This document shows positions 1 through 8,798 of a stretch of 64,000 nt of DNA, in pieces. Position numbers and translations under genes: made by a program. How positions within the stretch are numbered: the first letter of the stretch is position 1; each line of letters opens with the position of its first letter. Origin of the DNA: an uncultured Steroidobacter sp. (GTDB lineage: Bacteria; Pseudomonadota; Gammaproteobacteria; Steroidobacterales; Steroidobacteraceae); assembly GCA_938008435.1 (NCBI GenBank), contig CALLKK010000032.1, forward strand, positions 1 to 64,000. The letters run 5' to 3'. The notes below the pieces were generated by a model. The model saw only the letters and a program-made list of their open reading frames with translations. It ran no database searches and had not been told where the DNA came from.

Positions 1-18
1 TGTTTTGACTTCTTCATG

Positions 19-42
19 GACTCTCCCTTCGCTAGGAGAGTC
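19..42. repeat. Short inverted repeat near window start
   Basis: Eight-base arms (GACTCTCC and GGAGAGTC) are separated by an 8-base loop. This could be a weak hairpin downstream of the minus-strand gene that ends at 183, but no T-rich tract follows it on either strand, so a terminator role is only possible. The rest of the first 180 bases shows no convincing gene. Confidence 0.3.
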
Positions 43-104
43 TAGCTCCAACTGTCTACAATTAGGGGAAGCTTACGCAGGGCTATCCACTTCCTGCAGA
101 GACA

Positions 105-140
105 CCCATCCACGTGGTCAACGAACCAACAGTGGATGGG
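105..140. repeat. Inverted repeat resembling the TGGACACCCAYC family
   Basis: The 9-base arms CCCATCCAC and GTGGATGGG are perfect complements separated by 18 bases. The left arm is preceded by GACA, giving GACACCCATCC, which resembles the TGGACACCCAYC repeats clustered around the transposase at 16.6-19.5 kb. It may be a diverged member of that family; the match is short, so this is tentative. Confidence 0.3.
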
Positions 141-182
141 CGTACCCGATGAATATCAAGGACGTTGGATCAAGGCGCGCGA

Positions 183-917
183 TCAGTACCGGTACTTGAC
201 CGTGCAGCCGTAGAGTTTCAAAAGCGCGCCGATCTCTGTGCTGTTGTCGAAGTCGTCGAAGCGCGTAAAGCCATTCGACTGGAATTCCACACGCAGAAGG
301 TAATAGAACTCAGCGTTGTTCACGAAGCGGAGAGGCGAGGTATAGGGCGTCATCACAGTGTCGATCGTAATGGTCTCTTCGGAGCCCCCACCGGACGATA
401 TCTGCGAAGCCCACCGATACTCCCTAAGCCAATCCCCCATGTTTTCCGGGTCATGAGTCTGGAGCCAAACCCGAATCCTACCTTGCGTGGTCGCGTCGTG
501 GACACGACAGGATACGCCCGTAATCTCCGCCCCGTCTGGCAATTGAAGCTGAGCCATTGCATAACACGAGTCTTGCTCGGTGCCGCTGTGGATGTACCCA
601 AAGTGGTAGCCCCTGTCTATCACACGATACTCGCACGTATCATGGTCCCAACCCGCTGGATCGTGATGCAGCCCAACGAACGTGGAGGCAGATACCGAAT
701 AGTGGCCTTCATTGGCCCGGCTATCACTGCGACTGGCACCAGGTGAGAGCCTCAATCTTGCTCTGCTCGTCCTCCCCCTTTCGCGAGCGACTTTCCGCAA
801 CGCCTGTTTTGGGAACGACCGCTTCTTGGAGCTTGGTTTCTGGCACCAGCGGTAATCGTGGCGATGGCTTATGTGATTGCCGCGAAGAAGCCCCGTCCTT
901 GAGAGCATCATGGCCAC
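183..917 (-). CDS. Hypothetical protein with a beta-sandwich-like C-terminal region
   Basis: The open frame gives 244 residues. The stretch from about residue 70 to the end reads like a genuine folded, beta-rich domain: aromatic and polar residues alternate, four cysteines are present, and the pattern runs AQLQLPDGAEITGVSCRVHD, then YLLRVEF near the end. This resembles a loosely defined family of secreted proteins carrying one surface beta-sandwich. The first 70 residues are arginine- and serine-rich, show no signal peptide and look unlike protein, so the true start is probably further downstream or an upstream frameshift has removed the real N-terminus. The neighbours are also damaged genes. 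No function can be assigned. Confidence 0.45.
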   Translation of the reverse strand: MAMMLSRTGLLRGNHISHRHDYRWCQKPSSKKRSFPKQALRKVARERGRTSRARLRLSPGASRSDSRANEGHYSVSASTFVGLHHDPAGWDHDTCEYRVIDRGYHFGYIHSGTEQDSCYAMAQLQLPDGAEITGVSCRVHDATTQGRIRVWLQTHDPENMGDWLREYRWASQISSGGGSEETITIDTVMTPYTSPLRFVNNAEFYYLLRVEFQSNGFTRFDDFDNSTEIGALLKLYGCTVKYRY

Positions 918-969
918 CAGGCGCCGTGATGGGCCCAGCAGCTCCCTGCCGCACGGCCCGGAGCGAACG

Positions 970-1605
970 TTAACCTCGCTTCTTCATTTGCGCCGCGAGC
1001 TCGTCGCATTGAGCACTGAAGCGCCCATACCCAGGCCGCTGCGTACAACGCTCGAAATAGGCTTGGAACCTCGGGCGAGGTTCGAGGGCTTTCGACAACA
1101 TGGCCCAGCCAATCGCTGACGCAATGTAGACATCTGCCGCCGTGAACCACTCGCCCAAAATGTACGGGCCAGGGGTGAGTGCCTTCTCCAGCGCGTTCAA
1201 CGTGTCTTCGTAGCTGCCATAACCGAGCGCCACTCGCTTCTCGACTGACAGACGCGAGAACATTCGATCCACGAGCGCGTACTCAACGCAGCTCGCAGTG
1301 AAGAACAGCCAGCGTAGATAGGTGCCACGTCGTGGATCGTCGGCCGGTGGCGCAAGCCGTGCGGCAGGAAAAGCGTCAGCCAGGTAGGCGCAGATGGCCG
1401 CCGCTTCCGTGACGACCGTCCCCTCGTGCACGATCGCCGGAACCTTGCCCATCGGGTTGACGGCAAGATACTAGGGACTCTTCTGCTCGCCCTTCTCGAG
1501 ATCGATGAGCCTTACGTCGTAAGGGGCACCGACCTCCTCGAGCATCCAGTGGACGATGCGCCCCCTGGACATCGGGTTGTGAAAGAACGTGATCCGCTCA
1601 CTCAT
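970..1605 (-). pseudogene. Glutathione S-transferase interrupted by an in-frame amber codon
   Basis: Starting at the ATG that ends at 1605, preceded by a strong AGGAGGT ribosome site, the frame reads MSERITFFHNPMSRGRIVHW and continues as a typical thioredoxin-fold GST N-terminal domain. At codon 45 (1471-1473) it meets TAG, exactly where related proteins usually have CAG (Gln) before YLAVNPMGKVPA. The same frame then continues without interruption through the VPAIV and TEAAAICAYLAD motifs and an all-helical C-terminal domain to the stop at 970. The whole would be 211 residues, a normal GST length. A single C-to-T change explains the break. The alternatives are a sequencing error or restart at the internal ATG at 1452, which would lack the N-terminal glutathione-site half. 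Confidence 0.8.
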
Positions 1606-1737
1606 GTAGCACCTCCTAGCTCCCGAGCGGTGGAGATTATAGTGGTAGCCGAGCGAGGGGCGGCGCTATCGGATAGTGGGTAGTGCGCTCGGCTTGAAAA
1701 GGGCCCAGCCCGGCTCAGGAACGTTGGGTGGCCCGCC

Positions 1738-2226
1738 TTACCGCCATGGTGCCCTCATGCGGACTCTTTCATTGCGCCTGATCGGCAAAGTCCGAGTCAG
1801 GACATGATTCGACCCCGCAGTCTCGCGGAGCATCCTATAGGCGTGCTTTGGGTCTATCCCAAGATGTATACGTACAGGCCTGCACGTACTGCGTTCGATC
1901 GAACGGCCAGCATCGGCACTCCGGCATACAAGAACGCATTTACGCTCTCGACGCTGGACCACGGGACGTTTGCTCGTCTGCCAAAGAGTGTCGACGCGCG
2001 CAGATGAGAGTGCGCTACGACCGCCCTTTGAAAGTAAGGCAGCCCAAAGATCACGACTCCCCCACACACTATGACGGCAACCAACTGTGAACATGAGGGA
2101 AATAGGCTCCTCCGACCAGTGTTTCGGCAACGGCCGCCCATTCATAGCGTGCAGCACCGCTATGGCAGCGAACATGAATAGCATCGATCCGAGAAGGTAC
2201 GTCATTGCACGCACGCCGATCCCCAC
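1738..2226 (-). pseudogene. Frameshifted small membrane protein gene
   Basis: One frame starts well with a hydrophobic segment (MTYLLGSMLFMFAAIAVLHA) and an EEPISLMF stretch near 2100, then turns into unlikely sequence. From there the next frame becomes protein-like, with a second membrane segment (LVAVIVCGGVVIFGLPYFQR) and a soluble part ending at LYVYILG, where it stops at 1854. The original frame is again protein-like after that point (GIDPKHAYRMLRETAG). A protein of roughly 150 residues with two membrane segments is therefore spread over two frames by two compensating indels near 2095 and 1860. No family was recognised. Two independent sequencing errors would be needed to explain it otherwise. 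Confidence 0.55.
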
Positions 2227-2317
2227 ATGCCAACGAAGTGACCTGCGTCACACGAGACCTTGTCCAATCGCGCGACACTCGCCTAGCTCGGTATCGAGCG
2301 GCAGCGCGGCATTTCTT

Positions 2318-2710
2318 ATGAAGTCATCGACGAACCGGATCGTTCCGTGGGGAGGATTCTGCGCGGCCGTCGTTGCGCTTGGCCTGCGCTACTGGCTCAT
2401 TCCGTATGGAACGGTGAGCCTACCGAAAGATCTGTTGGGTCCTCAGCTCGGTGTCCTTGCATTCGCCTGCGCCATGGCTATTGCGTTTGGAGCGACCAAG
2501 CCTTGGCGGAGCTTGCTCATCTTCAGCGCGGCAGCACCCACAACCGTCATGCTGCGAGTCGTCGTCGAGTGCACGATCGATCCCACGCGGCACAACTTGT
2601 GGCCGTTCGAGATCGGCATTGCTTATGGAGTTGGATTGCCGTGGGCGGCCGGCGGCGCGATCCTGGGCTGGTGCCTCGCGTGGGTACGACGAGAGAGAAC
2701 GACGCGGTAG
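2318..2710 (+). CDS. Small membrane protein, unknown function
   Basis: The product has 130 residues. The ATG at 2318 is chosen because the sequence before it in the same frame is not protein-like, while after it come about four hydrophobic segments (for example PQLGVLAFACAMAIAFGAT and GIAYGVGLPWAAGGAILGW) ending in a basic tail. No clear ribosome site precedes the ATG. It is divergent from the decayed membrane protein gene and convergent with the BON-LysM gene. No family was recognised; an inner-membrane location is inferred from hydrophobicity. Confidence 0.6.
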   Translation: MKSSTNRIVPWGGFCAAVVALGLRYWLIPYGTVSLPKDLLGPQLGVLAFACAMAIAFGATKPWRSLLIFSAAAPTTVMLRVVVECTIDPTRHNLWPFEIGIAYGVGLPWAAGGAILGWCLAWVRRERTTR

Positions 2711-2792
2711 AACGATCGAGCGTCACGCGGCAAACGAAGACCGCGCGGTCTGTACAGGCGCCCCTGCAAAACGCGCGATCTTTCAGTCAGTT

Positions 2793-3314
2793 TCAAGCCT
2801 GCGGCGGAATGCGCAGCGACTGCCCCGGATAGATCTTGTCCGGATCCTTCAGCATCGGTTTGTTGGCTTCGAAGATCAGCGGATACTTGCGCGCATCCCC
2901 ATAGTACTTCTTCGCGATGGCCGACAGCGTGTCGCCCTTCACGACGGTGTGATACTGCGCCTCCGGCGCGCTTTCGCGCACCGCGAGATCGTCGGTGACC
3001 TTCTCGACGCCGGCGATGTTGCCGCAGCACAGAATGACCTTTTCCTTCGTCGCCTGGTCCTTTGCCGTGCCCGAGACGTGCACGGTCGCAGATGGCGCGT
3101 CGAAAGCAACATTCAAATCGTCGACCTCCAGGCCTTGCGTGCGGATGTAGCTCGCGATCGCGTCGCCTGCGGCCTTGGCGCTGTTTCCGTTGGCCGGCTT
3201 CTGCGCTGCGGCAGGCGCCTCGGCCTGCTTCTGCGGCGCACCGAAACGGACCGCCGCCTTGGCATTCTCCACGATGCGCTCGCCGGCATCTTTCACGAAG
3301 TTCCACACGCTCAT
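2793..3314 (-). CDS. lysM: BON and LysM domain protein (Kbp/YgaU-like)
   Basis: The 173-residue product has a short N-terminal amphipathic segment (MSVWNFVKDAGERIVENA), an alanine-rich linker, a BON domain at about residues 47-112 and a C-terminal LysM domain at about 120-170 (YHTVVKGDTLSAIAKKYYGD and IYPGQSLRIP). This order and size match Escherichia coli Kbp (YgaU), a cytoplasmic potassium-binding stress protein, although the linker here is longer. No signal peptide is seen, so the LysM domain need not face peptidoglycan. The two adjacent cysteines in the BON domain (ILCCGNIAGVEKV) are also seen in members of this group. The gene stands alone. Confidence 0.85.
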   Translation of the reverse strand: MSVWNFVKDAGERIVENAKAAVRFGAPQKQAEAPAAAQKPANGNSAKAAGDAIASYIRTQGLEVDDLNVAFDAPSATVHVSGTAKDQATKEKVILCCGNIAGVEKVTDDLAVRESAPEAQYHTVVKGDTLSAIAKKYYGDARKYPLIFEANKPMLKDPDKIYPGQSLRIPPQA

Positions 3315-3628
3315 AGTCGCTCTCCCGGTATGGCTTGGGTCTGCTGCCGAAGGTGGCGAGAGCGGAACGCGGCTGACGGCGCATAGTTTCCCAGCCTGCG
3401 ATCTCTACGACTACGCGTCGGCCTCCAACACTGACGATCTAGGTCGTCCTTCCGGCCGTCCCTCGCCACAGGGCCACGGATGGATTACGCGCTCGGCGCT
3501 ATCAATGCTCCCGCGGCCCATAGCGCGGTCACGCCGTGCCCAACGCCAACACCGAGAACCATACGAAACCCAGCGACAGAAAGTTCTCCGTCATTTCTGG
3601 AGGTAGAACGCGCAAGTCTCGCCCAACC
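3315..3628. other. Intergenic stretch without a recognisable gene
   Basis: No frame on either strand reads like protein for more than about 20 residues with a ribosome site. It presumably holds the promoter of the BON-LysM gene and the 3' end region of the YdeI-like gene. No clear hairpin was found. Confidence 0.5.
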
Positions 3629-4243
3629 CTACTCCGCCGCCTTCGGCGCACTGAGGTTCTTGGCGTAATACCCCGACGGATCGAAGCAGCACACGCGCTT
3701 CTTTCCTGACGCAAGCATCTCGCAAGCGCTCTTGATGCGCTTCTCCCGCGTCGCGGCCTGCTTTGCGGTCTCGATCCAATGAATCCAGTCGATGCGCGCC
3801 ACCGTCGTCGTCGCCTCCCAGACACGACGAGCCTCCCGCGATGCAGCGAGCGCCTTTTTGAAATCGGGCGGGACAGTCGGCTCCATCTCCTGCGCCATCG
3901 GCGCCAGCTCGATCGTGACCTCCTCGCCGAACGCGACGCCCGCTGCCTTGCACAGCGCAGCATCAACCTTGAGCCAATGACTGAGCTGGCCATCCGGTTC
4001 GAGCAGCGCACGAAAGGGGGCACCGTTGATCGTTCCCTCCACGCTCGTGCGACCACGCCTCGGCAAGGCGGCGCTCACACTCTTGGGCAACACAACAAAC
4101 CCCCATGGCCGCCCCTTTCCTGAATCGGCCGGGCGCAACACGGTGGCCGTGAACCGCGATTTCTTGGTTGTCTTCGTTGTCTTGGTCGTCTTGTTCGGTT
4201 CTTCGCCGGGTCGCGTCGCAGTTCGTCGTGTCACAGTCGCCAT
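3629..4243 (-). CDS. YdeI/OmpD-associated family protein with DUF1905 domain
   Basis: The 204-residue product has a lysine- and threonine-rich N-terminal tail, then a DUF1905 beta-barrel domain (roughly residues 27-115, with FTATVLR, WGFVVLPK and RTSVEGTINGAPF), then a YdeI-like helical domain (VPPDFKKALAASREARRVWE and WIHWIETAKQAATREKRI). In this family the C-terminal domain has been linked to bacteriocin or polymyxin tolerance, but the biochemical role is unknown. The second ATG (MATVTRRTA) is taken as the start, as the first seven codons of the longer frame add nothing family-like. The repeated KTTKTTKTTKK tail may be a charged linker. Confidence 0.8.
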   Translation of the reverse strand: MATVTRRTATRPGEEPNKTTKTTKTTKKSRFTATVLRPADSGKGRPWGFVVLPKSVSAALPRRGRTSVEGTINGAPFRALLEPDGQLSHWLKVDAALCKAAGVAFGEEVTIELAPMAQEMEPTVPPDFKKALAASREARRVWEATTTVARIDWIHWIETAKQAATREKRIKSACEMLASGKKRVCCFDPSGYYAKNLSAPKAAE

Positions 4244-4264
4244 ATGTGCCTCTCGAACTGGCAT

Positions 4265-4701
4265 CGATCCATCAAGTCACCGGCGTTCGATGATGCAACA
4301 ACGCTCACCGCCTTGCCATGGCACCGCACGTCACGCCGCAGAAGCGAGCACCTTGCGCCTCATGTCGCCCGCACTTCAGGCCGCCTCGTACGCAAGCACG
4401 AGTCCCGGCCCCGCCTACCGCACTCGCCGATCCGATCTACCCTCTTAATACCAGCGCGTTGAGACAGCATCCCCTCTCGGGACCCCGCGCAACCGAACGC
4501 GTCCGCATAGTCGCGTGATTCTCTTGTACTTCTCGAGACGCATTTGATAGATAGGTAAGCAATCTGTGCTCTATCGATGGAGCCGGGGCCCTTCCGGAGC
4601 GCCGATCGAGCAAGGCCTTTCTCGGGGCCCGCGCACGCAGTTCTGTCGACCACCGCCGGGCATTCGTCTTGGACATGCAGATCTCGACACTTCGAGGGAA
4701 C
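4265..4701. other. Intergenic region upstream of the tandem secreted paralogues
   Basis: About 430 bases contain no convincing gene. The region includes GCGTGATTCTCT near 4512, which recurs as GCGTGATTCTCT about 130 bases before the second paralogue (near 6590). This suggests that the duplication that made the two genes also copied part of the upstream region, possibly the promoter. Confidence 0.4.
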
Positions 4702-6489
4702 ATGAGGACTCAAAGCTTGGCGCGTTCGTTGACTGTTCTTCTTGTCCTATCGATGTGCCTTTCGGCACAAGCGCAGATCTTGCGGCCGGTCGGCGAGAAC
4801 GAACCCACGATCTTGGTGACCGGGCACCGCGAATCCACGGCCAGGATGAGCAACTGGCACATGGCGGAAACGCCCCATGTGGTCGTATTCAGCCAGCGCG
4901 ACGAGGCTCGTCTGCGCGAGATTGCCCGCGATCTCGAAAAGCTTCATTTCCTGCTTTCTGTCCTGCATAACCGCGTCGACGCGCCCGACGACACGATCAA
5001 GATCACCGTGACGATGATCGGCGATATCGGCACGTTCGAGCACATGCAGCTGACGGAGCTGCGGTGGCAATACGGCCCGTTCGCCAAGAGATTCGAGAAG
5101 ACTCTCTACTACGATCCGCGAGAAGAAGGATCCGTGCTCACCACGACGCGGGACGGCGTGAGGATCATGGTGACACCTTCACCCAGCCCCTTCTTCCGTC
5201 GCGACTGCGATCCCAGAAGCGCCGATTTCTCCGCACTTCCCTTTGTACGCTATTCGATCAACCCGATCACGGGAGAGGCCATCATAGACCCGCACGAGAG
5301 CCTCCCGCAGTTCTACGTCGACCAACACACCATCTGCCAATCGGCCGAATCGCGCATCTACGCCGGCTTCGCACAGAACTACCTGATGACCTATTTCCCC
5401 GCGGCCTATCCCCGCTGGTTCCTGCAGGGCTTCGGCGAAATCTTCGCGACGTTGAAGACGGGCGCAAACTTCGTGGAGTTCGGCCGCGTTCCGTCAGGCT
5501 TTGGTCGCGCCTTACAGCATTACGGCGGCTACTCCGTCTCGCACGTGTTGGACGGACAGTACCTATCTGGGACGGGCCGGCCTTGGACGCCGTACCACGC
5601 GTGGCGATTAGTCCATCTCTTGTATTTCTCGGACGAATGGAAGCCGCGCCTGGACGATTACTTGAATGAATTGGCGAACGGTGCCGATTTGCAGACCGCA
5701 GCCCTTGCCCTCGGCAATCCCGACGAATTGCAGCGCGCCTTCAACGCCTATCGAGGACGCAAGTTGGCGTCGACACGGATCACCTTCGAGCCAGGACGCA
5801 TACCTGAGCCGACCATCCGCCGTCTGACCCGCGCCGAAGCTGCCTTGATTCAGGGCCGTCTCGAGCTTGGCGCACGCGTTGAGATTCCTACGGAAGAAGG
5901 TCCAGAGCGCACAAAGGCCCTCGCCCGACGCGAGGCATGGCTCAACCGCCTGCGTGACAACGCACGGCGATTCCCGAATTTGATCGAGCATCAGCTGCTA
6001 CTGGCCGAAGCCGAATGCCGCACGTACAACGCCGACGAATGTCTTGCGGCCGCCGAGCGCGCACTCGAGCGAGCGCCGACGGACAGGACGGCACTCGTCT
6101 GGAAAGGCACCGCACTGGCGCAGCTTGCCGTGCGTGGACCGGTCGCCGAACGGCAAGAGCGCCTCAAGGAAGCTCGACGGCTCATCGTGCAAGCGAACCG
6201 CACGGACCCGCAGGACTTCCTGCCGATCATCGCCTATCACAACACCTTCACGATCGCCGATGAGCCGGTACCGGACATCGCGATGGAAGGCATAGCGAAA
6301 GTTGTCGTGTCCGCGCCCGCCGCACCCACTGCGCGACTGAAACTCGGTCAGGAGCTCGTCAAGCGCGGCCTAAAGGATGCAACACGGATCACGCTCCTGC
6401 CCGTCGCCAAGGGACCGTTCAATACACCGGAACAACCGACAGCGGACGCGCTGCTGCAGCAAGCGATGACGACCACTCCTGAGCGTTAA
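4702..6489 (+). CDS. Secreted peptidase-MA-like/TPR protein, first tandem copy; zinc motif missing
   Basis: The product is 595 residues with a Sec signal peptide (LTVLLVLSMCLSAQAQ). It resembles secreted gluzincin-like (peptidase MA, DUF1570-type) proteins of proteobacteria, followed from about residue 420 by a helical repeat region with TPR-like spacing (LLAEAECRTYNADECLAAAE and LVWKGTALAQLA). In active relatives a HExxH motif lies 7 to 12 residues before FPAAYPxWF; here the aligned residues are AGFAQ in YAGFAQNYLMTYFPAAYP. The downstream EG is QG (FLQGFGEIFA), so catalysis is unlikely. Start: ATG at 4702 follows GAGG, but comparison with the second copy suggests TTG at 4717 may be the true start. 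It is followed at 233 bases by its paralogue. Confidence 0.75.
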   Translation: MRTQSLARSLTVLLVLSMCLSAQAQILRPVGENEPTILVTGHRESTARMSNWHMAETPHVVVFSQRDEARLREIARDLEKLHFLLSVLHNRVDAPDDTIKITVTMIGDIGTFEHMQLTELRWQYGPFAKRFEKTLYYDPREEGSVLTTTRDGVRIMVTPSPSPFFRRDCDPRSADFSALPFVRYSINPITGEAIIDPHESLPQFYVDQHTICQSAESRIYAGFAQNYLMTYFPAAYPRWFLQGFGEIFATLKTGANFVEFGRVPSGFGRALQHYGGYSVSHVLDGQYLSGTGRPWTPYHAWRLVHLLYFSDEWKPRLDDYLNELANGADLQTAALALGNPDELQRAFNAYRGRKLASTRITFEPGRIPEPTIRRLTRAEAALIQGRLELGARVEIPTEEGPERTKALARREAWLNRLRDNARRFPNLIEHQLLLAEAECRTYNADECLAAAERALERAPTDRTALVWKGTALAQLAVRGPVAERQERLKEARRLIVQANRTDPQDFLPIIAYHNTFTIADEPVPDIAMEGIAKVVVSAPAAPTARLKLGQELVKRGLKDATRITLLPVAKGPFNTPEQPTADALLQQAMTTTPER

Positions 6490-6722
6490 CGCGGATCGCC
6501 AAGAGTTCGCGACGGCCCGATCGGGAAAGAGTCGCCGACCCCGCGACTCACCGATCCGCTTTCCAGTCGCTTGATTTCGCAAGACCGTTGCGTGATTCTC
6601 TATTGCTGCGGCACCCCCCGAGCGTCGCAACACCGCCATCGCCTCAATGCTGACGACGTTGCACTTGAATGCTCGTTGGCCGCCGGTTCCGACGCTGCGA
6701 GAAGAATAAGAGGACGCAAAGC

Positions 6723-8501
6723 ATGACGCGATGGTTGGTTGTCTTTCTGGCCGCGACCGTGAGCGTTTCAGCCCACGCACAGCTCACGAGGCCGGTCCGA
6801 AACAACGAAACCACGATCTTGGTGACGGGCAATCGTGACGCGAAGGTCAAGATGAGCAAGTGGCGCGCGGCGGAAACGCCGCATGTCGTCGTGTTCGGCG
6901 AACACGACGAGAAGCGCTTAGGCGAAACCGCGCGCAATCTTGAGACACTTCACTTTCTGCTGTCGACCTTCCTTGGCCGTCTCGGCGCGCCCGACGACAC
7001 GATCAAGATCGCCGTAACGATGATTGGCGACATCGGGGCGTTCGAGCAGATGCAGCTGACTGAGCTGCGCTGGCAATACGGGCCGTTCCCGGAAAGATTC
7101 GCGAAGATGCTGTACTACGATCCGCGCGAAGAGGGATCGGTTCTCGCAACCCCTCGGGACGGCGTAAACCTCGTTCTCTCACCGTCGCGCGGCCGCGCGA
7201 CGAATCGAAACTGCGATGGCACGGACGACGGTATTGAGTTTCTCCCGCCCGTCCACGTCAACTACAGAGTTGACCCAATGACGGGAGAGCTCAAGGTAGA
7301 TGAGAACCAGATCCTCGCGCAGATGTCCGTCAACGAACTGACCTTCTGCCAGTCGGCGGAATCGCGCCTCTACTCGGGCTTCGCGCAGAACTACCTACTG
7401 ACCTACTTCCCTGCTGCCTATCCCCGTTGGTTCCTGCAGGGATTCGGCGAAATCTTCGCGACATTGAAGACGGGCGATGACTTCGTGGAGTACGGCCGTG
7501 TCCCGAAAGGCTACTCCGACGTCATCAAGCATTACGGCCGCTACCCGGTGACGCACGTGCTGGGAGGCCAGTACCTCTCAGGCACAGGCCGGCACTGGAC
7601 GCCCTATCACGCATGGCAACTGGTCCACCTGCTCTACTTCTCCGACGAGTGGAAACCGCGTCTGCACGAGTATTTGAATGCGTTGGCGCAAGGTGCTGAC
7701 CCGCAAACTGCAACCAGCGCGCTGGGCGATCCCGCCCAGCTTCAGCGCGCTCTCAACGGTTATCGGGGACGCAAGGTGCAGTCGACGAAGGTGACCTTCC
7801 CGTCAGAGCTCGTCCCGGAACCGATCATTCGCCGCCTGACACGCGCCGAAGCCGCGCTGATTCGAGGCCGACTCGAGCTCGGCGCGCGCGTCGAGATCCC
7901 TGACGGCGACGATGGAGAGCGCACCGCGGCCCTCGCCCGACGCGAGGCATGGCTCACTCGCCTGCGCGAAAATGCCCAGCGATACCCGGATCGCATCGAG
8001 CATCAACTACTGTTGGCGGAGGCCGAGTGCCGCACCGGCCATGCCGAAGAATGTCTAGCCGCGGCCGAACGCGCGCTCGCACGCTCACCTAAGGACACGA
8101 CGGCAATGGTGTGGAAAGGCACCGCCCTTGCGCAGCTGGCCGTACGTGGCCCGGCCACCGAGAGAGAAAACCGTCTCAAGGAAGCGCGGCAATTGATCGT
8201 CCAAGCCAATCGCATGGACCCGCAGGATATCCTGCCGATCATCGCGTATCACCAAACGTTCGTGATTGCCGATGAGCCAACACCGGACATCGCGATGGAA
8301 GGCATGGCCAAAGTCGTAGTGTCCGCCCCCGCTTCACCCACCTCCCGGCTGAAGCTCGGTCAGGAGCTCATCAAGCGCGACCTCAAGGATGCAACGCGTA
8401 TCACGCTTCTGCCCGTCGCCAAGGGACCATTCAACACACCTGAGCAGCCGACTGCGGATCTGCTGCTGAAGGAAGCGATGGCAAGCGCGCCGGATAGTTG
8501 A
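6723..8501 (+). CDS. Secreted peptidase-MA-like/TPR protein, second tandem copy; zinc motif missing
   Basis: This 592-residue paralogue is closely similar to its upstream neighbour along the whole length: it shares LRWQYGPF, YYDPREEGSVL, PRWFLQGFGEIFATLKTG and the C-terminal TRITLLPVAKGPFNTPEQP. It has its own signal peptide (WLVVFLAATVSVSAHAQ). The position expected to hold HExxH reads SGFAQ. The most divergent block lies at about residues 150-215 in both copies, just before that motif. The start ATG at 6723 sits after AAGAGGACGCAAAGC, a good ribosome site. Conservation of both copies without catalytic residues argues for a retained non-enzymatic role, such as binding in the periplasm. Confidence 0.75.
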   Translation: MTRWLVVFLAATVSVSAHAQLTRPVRNNETTILVTGNRDAKVKMSKWRAAETPHVVVFGEHDEKRLGETARNLETLHFLLSTFLGRLGAPDDTIKIAVTMIGDIGAFEQMQLTELRWQYGPFPERFAKMLYYDPREEGSVLATPRDGVNLVLSPSRGRATNRNCDGTDDGIEFLPPVHVNYRVDPMTGELKVDENQILAQMSVNELTFCQSAESRLYSGFAQNYLLTYFPAAYPRWFLQGFGEIFATLKTGDDFVEYGRVPKGYSDVIKHYGRYPVTHVLGGQYLSGTGRHWTPYHAWQLVHLLYFSDEWKPRLHEYLNALAQGADPQTATSALGDPAQLQRALNGYRGRKVQSTKVTFPSELVPEPIIRRLTRAEAALIRGRLELGARVEIPDGDDGERTAALARREAWLTRLRENAQRYPDRIEHQLLLAEAECRTGHAEECLAAAERALARSPKDTTAMVWKGTALAQLAVRGPATERENRLKEARQLIVQANRMDPQDILPIIAYHQTFVIADEPTPDIAMEGMAKVVVSAPASPTSRLKLGQELIKRDLKDATRITLLPVAKGPFNTPEQPTADLLLKEAMASAPDS

Positions 8502-8798
8502 CCCAAGCCGCCGGAACTGTACGGAAGTCTATCGACGCGACGGCGATACGTCGCGAATCATTCAAACTCATTCGGCGCTGATGCAGCCGAAGCTCGCCGC
8601 TGACTGATTCCGTCTTCCGACGCCCTGACGTCCCTCAGCTCCGCCAAGGGCCACTCCGCTGGACTTCTTTCTCTCGGGCGATTGGATAGTATCTTCAGTC
8701 GCATCACGCGTCGGCGCACGAATAAGCAACGCCTATACCGTCCCCGCCCCTTGATCGTCGCGCTCCATGCAGCGCCTGGAGGCGTCCGCTTACCGACA

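Noticed and set aside
3529..3591. Tiny minus-strand hydrophobic peptide (21 codons)
   Set aside because: A hydrophobic stretch with an ATG is visible, but there is no ribosome site and no reason beyond hydrophobicity to call it.
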